5,382 nucleotides of DNA from Hyphomonadaceae bacterium (GTDB taxonomy: Bacteria; Pseudomonadota; Alphaproteobacteria; Caulobacterales; Aquidulcibacteraceae). The notes below the pieces were generated by a model. That model made no database searches. It was not told where the DNA came from and saw only the letters and a list, made by a program, of their open reading frames with translations. This document shows, piece after piece, positions 1 to 4,972 of this stretch. The stretch is taken from the NCBI GenBank assembly GCA_003526465.1, contig DPWD01000172.1:1-5382 (forward strand), read 5' to 3'. Each line of letters begins with the position of its first letter. The stretch's first letter is position 1. A program made the translations under genes and the position numbers.

Positions 1-557
1 GCGCGGCGTTCGCGTTCGGCCTTCATCTGGCGCGCCATCGCCTGGGTGAGGTCGGCGGGCGGGGTCAAATCCTTGATCTCGATGCGCAGCACCTTGGTGC
101 CCCAGGTGTTGGTGGCCGCGTCGATCACCGCCAACAGGCGCGCATTGATGGCGTCGCGCTGCGAGAGCACTTCGTCGAGATCCATCGACCCGACCACCGT
201 GCGCGCATTGGTTACGCAGAGATTGAGAATGGCGTGATTGAGGTTCTGCACCTCGTAGGCGGCCTTGGAAGCGTCGATCACCTGGATGAACACAACGGCG
301 TCGACAGAGACCACCGCATTGTCCTTGGTGATCACGTCCTGGCGCGGCACGTCGAGCACGGTCTCCATCATCGACAGGCGCCGGCCGATGCGGTCGACGA
401 AAGGAATCAGAAACGATATCCCGGGCCTGAGCGTGCGCACGTACCGGCCGAAGCGCTCTACCGTCCATTGCTGGCCCTGGGCCACCACCTTAATGGCGCT
501 GAACGCCAGCACCAAGGCCATCGCCACAAGCAAAAGTGCTACGCCGCTGCCGAACAT
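1..557 (-). CDS. qmcA: QmcA-like SPFH/Band 7 (stomatin-family) membrane protein, 3' end beyond the window
   Basis: This is the N-terminal 185 residues of a stomatin/prohibitin-type scaffold; the reading frame is still open at base 1. Residues about 4-24 form one hydrophobic anchor. They are followed by the QmcA hallmarks QWTVERFGRYVRTLRPG (30-46), PFVDRIGR (52-59), a long Band 7 domain with DEVLSQRDAINARLL (128-142), RIEIKDLTPP (158-167) and MKAERERR (178-185). This closely follows E. coli QmcA (about 305 residues) as I remember it, so roughly 120 residues of mostly coiled-coil C-terminus are missing past the edge. Proteins of this family oligomerise at the inner membrane and act as microdomain scaffolds, often beside an NfeD-type partner. 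Any such partner would lie outside the window. The ATG at 557 is supported by a GGGAG Shine-Dalgarno (568-564) six bases upstream. The gene follows the peroxiredoxin gene in the same direction after a 124-bp repeat-filled gap, so co-transcription is uncertain. Confidence 0.93.
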   Translation of the reverse strand, partial: MFGSGVALLLVAMALVLAFSAIKVVAQGQQWTVERFGRYVRTLRPGISFLIPFVDRIGRRLSMMETVLDVPRQDVITKDNAVVSVDAVVFIQVIDASKAAYEVQNLNHAILNLCVTNARTVVGSMDLDEVLSQRDAINARLLAVIDAATNTWGTKVLRIEIKDLTPPADLTQAMARQMKAERERR

Positions 558-576
558 TCTGTTCTCCCAGGGACAA

Positions 577-621
577 GGGCTTGGGGATTGGGGATTAGGA
601 AATGGGGGCTAGGGATTAGGG
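577..621 (+). repeat. G-run direct repeats (GGGATTRGG units)
   Basis: Six runs of three or more G lie within 45 bases of the plus strand (577-579, 583-586, 590-593, 604-608, 612-614, 619-621). They are separated mostly by ATT or CTT-type spacers. GGGATTAGG occurs exactly twice (591-599 and 612-620), with a related GGGGATTGGGG at 583-593. The pattern could fold into a G-quadruplex on this strand, which is the template strand for the flanking minus-strand genes. It looks like a short intergenic repeat element rather than coding sequence. Whether it recurs elsewhere in the genome cannot be seen here. Confidence 0.6.
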
Positions 622-663
622 CGGCTGGATTTGTACAAATCGCCTAACCCCAATCCCTAGCCC
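606..663. repeat. Inverted repeat with a central 14-bp palindrome between prx and qmcA
   Basis: The arms 606-617 (GGGCTAGGGATT) and 652-663 (AATCCCTAGCCC) are perfectly complementary over 12 bp. The 34-base interval between them holds a perfect 14-bp palindrome, GATTTGTACAAATC, at 628-641. A second pairing of TTAGG (616-620) with CCTAA (643-647) is also possible. The structure lies 18 bases downstream of the peroxiredoxin stop and about 49 bases upstream of the qmcA start. It could act as a terminator, an mRNA 3'-end stabiliser or a protein-binding site. No T-run follows it in the direction of transcription, so a classical intrinsic terminator is not supported. Confidence 0.6.
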
Positions 664-681
664 TAGTCCCTACTTCCAACC

Positions 682-1161
682 CTACAATTGGCCAAGCATG
701 TGCTCGGCGCTCGAAACCTTGTATTCACCAGCCTCTTCGAGGTTGAGCTTGTCTACCACACCGTCCTTGACGATCATTGAATAGCGCTTCGATCTGAGCC
801 CCATTCCGAACTTGGAAAAATCGGCGTCGAGCCCGATCGCCTTGGCGAAATCGCCGGAGCCATCGGCAAGCATTACCATTTCGTTCTCTACGCCCTGGTC
901 CTTGGCCCAGGCCTTCATCACGTAAAGATCGTTAACCGAAGTGCAGGCGATGGCGTCGACGCCCTTTGCCCGCAATTCCGCCGCCTTTTCCTTGAAACTC
1001 GGCAAATGCTTGGCTGAGCAGGTCGGCGTGAACGCGCCGGGCACGGCGAACAGCGCCACGGTCTTGCCGGCGAAGACCTCGGCTGTGCGCGCCTTCTTGG
1101 TTCCCTCGCTGGTGGGGATGGTGAACTCGACGTCGGGAAGACGCTCGCCGGCCTTTATCAT
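682..1161 (-). CDS. Type II (Prx5-like) peroxiredoxin, probably thiol/glutaredoxin-dependent
   Basis: A 159-residue cytosolic thiol peroxidase that should reduce hydrogen peroxide and alkyl hydroperoxides. The peroxidatic motif PGAFTPTC is complete at 41-48, with P41, T45 and C48. The conserved arginine of the active site is R126, in KRYSM. A second cysteine, C73, lies in ACTSVND, as in other Prx5 proteins. The C-terminal resolving cysteine of animal Prx5 is absent: the end reads EYKVSSAEHMLGQL. Regeneration by glutathione/glutaredoxin or another external thiol is therefore the likely mode, by analogy with bacterial and plant type II enzymes. The length is typical of the family. The ATG at 1161 has a GGAG Shine-Dalgarno (1172-1169) seven bases upstream. 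The frame stays open further upstream, but that stretch is antisense to yqgE and does not resemble protein. The gene is divergent from yqgE. Confidence 0.95.
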   Translation of the reverse strand: MIKAGERLPDVEFTIPTSEGTKKARTAEVFAGKTVALFAVPGAFTPTCSAKHLPSFKEKAAELRAKGVDAIACTSVNDLYVMKAWAKDQGVENEMVMLADGSGDFAKAIGLDADFSKFGMGLRSKRYSMIVKDGVVDKLNLEEAGEYKVSSAEHMLGQL

Positions 1162-1264
1162 GGTGTCTCTCCAGTGGTTGCGGTGGGCGTTTATGTAGGG
1201 GGACCGGCGCGCCGATGCTATCGCCCTCTTGCGCCCAGCCTCGGAAATGGAGAGCATGGGGCCC

Positions 1265-1825
1265 ATGTCTGACCAACTCGCAGGCAAACTCCTGGTGGCG
1301 ATGCCGGGGATCGGCGACCCCCGCTTCGACCGCTCCGTGATCGTCATGTGCGCCCATGACGACAAACACGCCATGGGCGTGGTCATCAACAAGCCCAAGG
1401 ACAAAGTAACGCTGAGCGACGTGCTGGGCCATCTGGGGCTCGAAGTCGGCGACACTCTGGGCGCGCGCAATGTGCTCGACGGCGGGCCGGTGCGGCGTGA
1501 CCGCGGCTTCGTGCTGCATTCTGACGATTTCGCCACCAGCGGCGCCACGCAGCGGATCGCGCCGGGCATCTCCATCACCTCCACGCGCGACGTGCTCGAA
1601 GCAGTCGCAAAGAGCACCGCGCCGCAGCGCTTTGTGCTGGCGCTCGGCTATTCCGGCTGGGGCGCGGGCCAATTGGAGGAAGAACTGAAGCGCAATGCAT
1701 GGCTCGTCGTCGATGCCGACCAGGCCATCGTCTATGGCGAGGCGCACGACAACAAATGGGCCGCGGCCATTCGCTTGCTGGGCTTCGATCCGTCGCAATT
1801 GGTCGGCCCGATGGGGCACGCTTGA
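1265..1825 (+). CDS. yqgE: YqgE/AlgH family protein (UPF0301, DUF179)
   Basis: A 186-residue soluble protein of the UPF0301 family. The biochemical role is unknown; the Pseudomonas member AlgH was named from alginate regulation. The sequence shows the family signature near the start (LAGKLLVAMPGIGDPRF, then RSVIVMCAHD and AMGVVINKP). The middle has LDGGPVRRDRGFVLHS and the C-terminal half has FVLALGYSGWGAGQLEEE, which together cover essentially the whole family length. Three upstream in-frame starts exist: TTG at 1229, ATG at 1247 and ATG at 1256. I chose 1265 because most relatives begin a few residues before LAGKLL and because a GGAGAG (1249-1254) sits ten bases upstream. Overlap with the prx 5' region is avoided by any of these starts. 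The gene is divergent from prx and is followed 12 bases later by a strong inverted repeat, which suggests it is transcribed as a single-gene unit. Confidence 0.95.
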   Translation: MSDQLAGKLLVAMPGIGDPRFDRSVIVMCAHDDKHAMGVVINKPKDKVTLSDVLGHLGLEVGDTLGARNVLDGGPVRRDRGFVLHSDDFATSGATQRIAPGISITSTRDVLEAVAKSTAPQRFVLALGYSGWGAGQLEEELKRNAWLVVDADQAIVYGEAHDNKWAAAIRLLGFDPSQLVGPMGHA

Positions 1826-1837
1826 GCGCCAGCGCGC

Positions 1838-1904
1838 GGTGACACACACGCAACGCGCCGTCGCGCCAGAACTCCCGCTGCCGTGCGCGTGCGTGCGTGT
1901 CACC
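1838..1904. repeat. Long-arm inverted repeat downstream of yqgE
   Basis: GGTGACAC (1838-1845) pairs with GTGTCACC (1897-1904). After one mismatch (1846/1896), CACGCA (1847-1852) pairs with TGCGTG (1890-1895). With A1853 bulged, CGCGC (1854-1858) pairs with GCGCG (1885-1889). The result is about 19 base pairs in the arms around a 26-base loop, starting 12 bases after the yqgE stop. No T-run follows (the next bases are TTGTGCCCC), so it is not a textbook intrinsic terminator. A Rho-assisted terminator or 3'-end protecting structure for yqgE mRNA is the simplest reading. Confidence 0.65.
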
Positions 1905-1956
1905 TTGTGCCCCTTGCCGCCACCTCAGCGCATCCCCATCTGCCCTGCCTCCGCGT

Positions 1957-1975
1957 GAATTTCCGCGCGGAATTC
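1957..1975. promoter_or_regulatory. Palindrome next to the VWA-gene ribosome binding site
   Basis: TTCCGCGCGGAA (1961-1972) is a perfect 12-bp palindrome. With one extra T it extends to an imperfect GAATT/AATTC-flanked palindrome over 1957-1975. It ends two bases before the AAGGG Shine-Dalgarno (1977-1981) that serves the ATG at 1988. That position would suit an operator or an RNA hairpin affecting initiation. A 12-bp GC-rich palindrome can also arise by chance. Confidence 0.35.
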
Positions 1976-1987
1976 CAAGGGCACGCC

Positions 1988-2617
1988 ATGACCAAATCTC
2001 CCCTTTACGCCCACATTCTACTCGACCGTTCCGGTTCCATGGAGGATTGCCGCGACACCGCGATCGACGCCTTCAACGAATATGTCATGGGCCTGCGCCG
2101 CTCCGATGAGGTCGATGCGCGCCTCTCGCTGACAATTTTTGACTCACAGAGCATCGACCTGCTGCAGCACGTCGAGCCGGCGAAGAGCTTCATGGAGCTT
2201 TCGCGCGCGAACTACGTGCCGCGCGCCTCGACGCCGCTCCTGGACGCTATCGGCCACGTCGCCGCCGAGATCGACAAGGTGAGCTTGCGGCCCGGCGAAA
2301 AAGTCGCGCTCGTCATCCTCACCGACGGCTTCGAGAACGCCAGCAAGGAGCACACCAAGGGCACGATCAAGAAATTGCTGACCGACCGCCAGGACAACAA
2401 GGGTTGGTTGGTCACCTTCCTCGGCGCCGATGTGGACGCCTTCACCGAAGCTCAAGCCATCGGCATCCAGGGCGGCAAATATCTGCACCTGAAGAAGGGC
2501 AAGCTGCGCCAATCCATGGGCCACGCCGCAGCCTCGCAAACCCGCTACGCCCAGACCGGCAATATCGATCTCGGTGACTTCACCGCTGCCGAACGCGAGG
2601 ATGCGGGGAAGGAGTAA
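1988..2617 (+). CDS. Cytosolic von Willebrand factor A (VWA) domain protein with intact MIDAS
   Basis: A 209-residue protein made almost entirely of one VWA domain. The metal-ion-dependent adhesion site is complete: D13-x-S15-x-S17 in LLDRSGSM, T82 in STPLLDA and D113 in ILTDGFENAS. VWA domains of this sort bind Mg2+ and mediate protein-protein contacts, often together with an AAA+ or chaperone partner, but none is encoded nearby. There is no signal peptide or membrane segment. The basic stretch KYLHLKKGKLRQS (164-176) and the acidic tail form the C-terminus. The ATG at 1988 has an AAGGG Shine-Dalgarno (1977-1981) six bases upstream. An in-frame GTG at 1883 is rejected because the extra residues would be encoded by the inverted repeat and look non-protein. 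Partner and process are unknown. The hairpin after its stop suggests it is the last gene of its transcript. Confidence 0.9.
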   Translation: MTKSPLYAHILLDRSGSMEDCRDTAIDAFNEYVMGLRRSDEVDARLSLTIFDSQSIDLLQHVEPAKSFMELSRANYVPRASTPLLDAIGHVAAEIDKVSLRPGEKVALVILTDGFENASKEHTKGTIKKLLTDRQDNKGWLVTFLGADVDAFTEAQAIGIQGGKYLHLKKGKLRQSMGHAAASQTRYAQTGNIDLGDFTAAEREDAGKE

Positions 2618-2625
2618 CGCTACAA

Positions 2626-2655
2626 GAGCGCGGGTCTGAAGACCCGCGCTCCTTT
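2626..2655. terminator. Hairpin terminator between convergent VWA and DUF1272 genes
   Basis: GAGCGCGGGTC (2626-2636) and GACCCGCGCTC (2641-2651) form a perfect 11-bp stem around the loop TGAA. A short T-run (2653-2655) follows on the plus strand. The stem begins eight bases after the VWA stop and ends eight bases before the DUF1272 stop, exactly where two convergent units need termination. The T-tract is weak on the plus side; on the minus side the stem is followed by TTGTAG. It may therefore serve both directions with modest efficiency, or be a genomic repeat that doubles as a terminator. Confidence 0.7.
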
Positions 2656-2659
2656 AAGT

Positions 2660-2890
2660 TCAACTGCGCTTTCGCACCCGCTCCGTCGAAGCCGGGTACT
2701 TCGCCAACATTGCCGGCGGACGTATGGGACGGGGTGCGAAATTGCCGCTGCAATTGGGGCAGACGCCGCCCAGCACGCGCTCCGCGCAATCGGCGCAAAA
2801 CGTGCACTCGAACGTGCAGATGCGCGCGTCCGCGCTATCCGGCGGCAAATCGCGGTCGCAGCGTTCGCAATTGGGCTTGAGCTTCAGCAT
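2660..2890 (-). CDS. DUF1272 small cysteine-rich (probable zinc-binding) protein
   Basis: A 76-residue protein matching the DUF1272 pattern: MLKLKPNCERCDRDLPPDS, then ARICTFECTFCADCAE, then GGVCPNC and a basic proline-rich tail. It has eight cysteines (C8, C11, C25, C29, C32, C35, C44, C47) in four close pairs. This spacing would suit two interleaved four-cysteine zinc sites, as in RING-like or treble-clef folds. The family has no assigned function. Its ATG (2890-2888) overlaps the TGA stop of the DJ-1/PfpI gene by one base (TGATG), with no strong Shine-Dalgarno of its own. Translational coupling to that gene is therefore likely. The frame is open further upstream, but those residues would lie antiparallel to nothing recognisable and inside the neighbouring gene. 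The hairpin after the stop ends the operon. Confidence 0.88.
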   Translation of the reverse strand: MLKLKPNCERCDRDLPPDSADARICTFECTFCADCAERVLGGVCPNCSGNFAPRPIRPPAMLAKYPASTERVRKRS

Positions 2891-3573
2891 CAGGATTTCT
2901 CGCTCAGGGTTTGCATCGCCTGCCGCCGCGCCTGGGTGTTGGCTTCGATCCCGCGCTTTACCGCGGCCACGATTTCCGGGTCGGCGATCTCGGGCCGGCC
3001 GCACTCGAACGGCGGCGCGGGCGCATATTCGATCATCAGCTGAATGCGCTTGGCCGCTTCCTCTCCCGCGATCTCGGCGGCGATGGTCAGCGCGATGTCG
3101 ATGCCGGCGGTGACGCCCCCGCCAGTGATGCAGTGGCCGTCACGCACCACGCGCGCGGGATCGGGGATAGCGCCGAACAGCGAGAGCATCTCGCGATACG
3201 CCCAATGGCTGCCGGCGCGCTTGCCCTTGAGCAGACCCGCCGCCGCCAGGATGAGAGAGCCGGTGCACACAGACGTGACGTAGCGCGCGTCTTCGCCGAG
3301 CCGCTTCACCTCTGCCATGAAGACCTCATCCTTCATGGCCTCAGTTTGCCCCGGCCCACCGGGAACCATGATCATGTCGCAAGATTCGATGTCGGCGAGG
3401 CGCGACAGGCCGGTGAACGTGAGTCCCATCTCGGTGGCCAGCGTCCCTCCATCCTTGCAGGCGATAATCGCCTCAGCGCCCGGCATGCGCGCCAGCACTT
3501 CGTAAGGACCCGTAAAGTCCAGCTGGGTGAGGCGTGGATAGAGAATGAAAACGATGCGGAATGGATCTGTCAT
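2890..3573 (-). CDS. inhA: DJ-1/PfpI family protein, isonitrile hydratase (InhA)-like
   Basis: A 227-residue cytosolic enzyme of the class I glutamine-amidotransferase-like fold. It follows Pseudomonas putida isonitrile hydratase closely along its length: LTQLDFTGPYEVLA (15-28), VPGGPG (70-75), the nucleophile elbow YVTSVCTGSL (98-107), SHWAY (122-126), RVVRDG (141-146), TGGGVTAGID (150-159) and LMIEYAPAPPF (179-189). C103 is the expected catalytic cysteine with T104 beside it. D19 corresponds to the catalytic aspartate (Asp17 in the Pseudomonas enzyme as I recall). Isonitrile hydratase adds water to an isonitrile to give an N-substituted formamide. DJ-1 relatives can also be glyoxalases or deglycases, so the substrate is inferred from similarity only. 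The gene has no AraC-type DNA-binding extension. The ATG at 3573 is preceded by a G-rich GGGTGGGG. It leads a two-gene operon with DUF1272 and is divergent from the SDR gene. Confidence 0.88.
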   Translation of the reverse strand: MTDPFRIVFILYPRLTQLDFTGPYEVLARMPGAEAIIACKDGGTLATEMGLTFTGLSRLADIESCDMIMVPGGPGQTEAMKDEVFMAEVKRLGEDARYVTSVCTGSLILAAAGLLKGKRAGSHWAYREMLSLFGAIPDPARVVRDGHCITGGGVTAGIDIALTIAAEIAGEEAAKRIQLMIEYAPAPPFECGRPEIADPEIVAAVKRGIEANTQARRQAMQTLSEKS

Positions 3574-3588
3574 GTCCCCACCCTAATC

Positions 3589-3616
3589 TTGACGGCGGGC
3601 CACTTCCAGCCGAACC
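3589..3616 (+). promoter_or_regulatory. Candidate promoter of the SDR gene (possibly leaderless)
   Basis: TTGACGG (3589-3595) matches the Caulobacter-type housekeeping -35 consensus TTGACGS. Thirteen bases later GCCGAACC (3609-3616) is a partial match to the -10 consensus GCTANAWC. Transcription would begin about seven bases downstream, essentially at the ATG at 3626. The SDR gene lacks any Shine-Dalgarno, which fits a leaderless transcript. The -10 match is poor, so this is a proposal only. Confidence 0.35.
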
Positions 3617-3625
3617 AGTGAAACC

Positions 3626-4429
3626 ATGAGCAAGCAGGAACAAAAATCCATCTTCATCACTGGCGCGGGTTCAGGCATTGGGCGCGCCACCGCGCAATTG
3701 TTCGCCGAGCGCGGCTGGTTTGTTGGCCTCACCGACATAAACCAGGCCGGCCTCGACGAAACCGCCGCCCTGCTCCCAAGCGGTCAGCGGATGAGCATTC
3801 CACTCGATGTGCGCGATCGGGCCCAATGGGCGCGCGCCATCGAAGCCTTCGGCCAGGCGACGGGCCGCCGCTGCCACGTGCTGTTCAACAATGCCGGCAT
3901 CGGCAAGGGCGGATGGCTGGAAGAGATGGCGCCAGAAGACATCGACCTCGTACTCGATGTGAATCTGAAGGGCGTGATCAATGGCGCGATTGCGGCGCTG
4001 CCGCTGCTGCGCGAAACTCCGGGCGCGCGCATCGTCAACACCGCGTCGGTCGCCGGTATTGTCGGGGCGCCGAAGATGGCGATCTACGTCGCCACCAAGT
4101 TCGCGGTGCGTGGGCTGACTGAATCGCTCGACGCCGAATACTCACGCTATGGCGTGCGCGTCACCAGCTTGATGCCCTGGTTCATGGACACCGCCATTCT
4201 CGACTCCGAGGCGAACCCGAGTTCCAATCGGCGCCTGCGCGACCAGCTGGTCGAGAACAACACGCCGATCTATCCGGTGCGCATGGCCGCCGAGCGCGCC
4301 TGGGACGCCGCACACGGCAAGGAAGTGCACTACATGGTGGGCAAGGAAGCAGAGCGCGCCCGCTTCGCCGCGCGCTTTTTCCCAAATGCGCTGCGCAAGC
4401 AGGTTCAGAAGACGATGCGCGAAGATTGA
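3626..4429 (+). CDS. Short-chain dehydrogenase/reductase (classical SDR), NAD(H)-type
   Basis: A 267-residue oxidoreductase with the complete classical SDR set. These are the cofactor motif TGAGSGIG (12-19), D61-V62, NNAG (88-91), catalytic N113, S141 in TASVAG, and Y154-x3-K158 (YVATK). D37 at the end of the second strand (GLTDIN) favours NAD(H) over NADP(H). The usual PG after strand six is replaced by P184-W185 (LMPWFMDTAI), in the substrate-lid region. The C-terminal extension (about 220-267) is basic and includes RFFPNALRKQVQK, which might contact a membrane or partner. The substrate cannot be read from sequence; typical ones are secondary alcohols, ketones and lipid-derived hydroxy-acyls. 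No Shine-Dalgarno precedes the ATG at 3626. The start is fixed by the motif position, ten residues before TGAGSGIG. It is divergent from the isonitrile-hydratase-like gene by 52 bp and convergent with the rhodanese gene by 8 bp. Confidence 0.94.
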   Translation: MSKQEQKSIFITGAGSGIGRATAQLFAERGWFVGLTDINQAGLDETAALLPSGQRMSIPLDVRDRAQWARAIEAFGQATGRRCHVLFNNAGIGKGGWLEEMAPEDIDLVLDVNLKGVINGAIAALPLLRETPGARIVNTASVAGIVGAPKMAIYVATKFAVRGLTESLDAEYSRYGVRVTSLMPWFMDTAILDSEANPSSNRRLRDQLVENNTPIYPVRMAAERAWDAAHGKEVHYMVGKEAERARFAARFFPNALRKQVQKTMRED

Positions 4430-4437
4430 CCGCCGCT

Positions 4438-4944
4438 TCAGCCCCGCACCCAGCGCACCGCGGGGTCGTTGAAATCCACCACCTGCGCCAGTTCGTAGAC
4501 GTTGCGGTAGCCGTAGCCGTAGAGATTGATGAAGGTCTGGATGTTGAGCGCGAGTTCGACGCGCTTCAGCACCACGGGGCGCGCATTGTTGGAAAAATTG
4601 TTGTTGCAATAAATCAGGATGCGCGCGTTCGGATCGCGCAGAGCCGCGCGCAGGCTGGCGTCGGTGAAATCGGTGAACGGCACATTGATCGCGCCGGCGA
4701 TGTGGCCCTCCGCGTAAGCGTCGGCCGAGCGCGCATCGAGGATGATCGTGTTCGCCTCGCGCGCCATGCGTTGAAATTCGGCGAGAGTGACAAGCCGCTG
4801 CGCGCGGTACGCATCCACCTCCGCCGTCAGCCCGCGAAAGCCGGCATAATCGACCTGCGCGGCTTGTTCGGCTTTGCCCTGCGCCAAAACCAGAGCCGGG
4901 AACAGAACACAACCGAGCGCGGCTAACGTCAACAGGATACGCAT
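4438..4944 (-). CDS. Exported single-domain rhodanese-like protein
   Basis: A 168-residue precursor with a Sec signal peptide: MRILL, then a hydrophobic core to about residue 20, with likely cleavage after ALVLA (residue 21). The mature part has one rhodanese domain: TIILDARSADAYAEGHIAGAINVPF (66-90 region), ARILIYC with the putative catalytic cysteine C113, and LYGYGYRNVYEL (141-152) near the end. Rhodaneses carry sulfur as a cysteine persulfide or act as binding modules. Here the loop after the cysteine is Asn-rich (CNNNFSNNAR) instead of the usual Gly/Arg-containing six-residue loop, so sulfurtransferase activity is not assured. The start at 4944 was chosen because it gives a clean signal peptide. 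The open frame upstream lacks protein character and overlaps the preceding gene. It lies 28 bp after the small membrane protein gene and probably shares its transcript. It has no clear Shine-Dalgarno. Confidence 0.87.
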   Translation of the reverse strand: MRILLTLAALGCVLFPALVLAQGKAEQAAQVDYAGFRGLTAEVDAYRAQRLVTLAEFQRMAREANTIILDARSADAYAEGHIAGAINVPFTDFTDASLRAALRDPNARILIYCNNNFSNNARPVVLKRVELALNIQTFINLYGYGYRNVYELAQVVDFNDPAVRWVRG

Positions 4945-4972
4945 GCGCTCAACAAGCCATGCGCTTGCGGCG

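Noticed and set aside
234..647. Plus-strand open frames opposite the SPFH gene
   Set aside because: They are antisense to a clear QmcA-like protein and end in the repeat block; no family character.
1205..1214. CGGCGCGCCG palindrome in the prx/yqgE divergent gap as an operator
   Set aside because: A 10-bp all-GC palindrome is expected by chance at this base composition, and no promoter boxes frame it.
1162..1617. Upstream extension of the peroxiredoxin frame by about 150 residues
   Set aside because: It runs antisense through yqgE, is rich in Arg/Ser/Pro with no domain, and a good GGAG site supports the ATG at 1161.
932..1903. A 323-residue minus-strand open frame across yqgE and prx
   Set aside because: It is a GC-rich shadow frame: His/Arg/Ala-rich, no recognisable domain, and it covers two well-supported genes.
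1883..1987. GTG start that would lengthen the VWA protein by 35 residues
   Set aside because: The extra sequence lies in the inverted repeat and is Cys/Pro/Arg-rich; the ATG at 1988 has its own Shine-Dalgarno.
2911..3621. A 236-residue plus-strand frame opposite the isonitrile-hydratase-like gene
   Set aside because: Low-complexity His/Arg/Gly content and complete overlap with a strongly recognised protein on the other strand.
4142..4912. A 256-residue minus-strand frame spanning the rhodanese and the SDR 3' half
   Set aside because: It is out of frame with both real genes and has compositional features of a shadow frame.
4426..4926. A plus-strand frame starting at the end of the SDR gene
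   Set aside because: It is antisense to the rhodanese and consists of repetitive Val/Ala/Glu/Arg without domain features.
4905..4944. Lipoprotein lipobox in the rhodanese signal peptide (LAALGC)
   Set aside because: The -3 position is Ala, not Leu, and the cysteine at residue 12 is too early in the signal; a normal Sec cleavage after ALVLA fits better.
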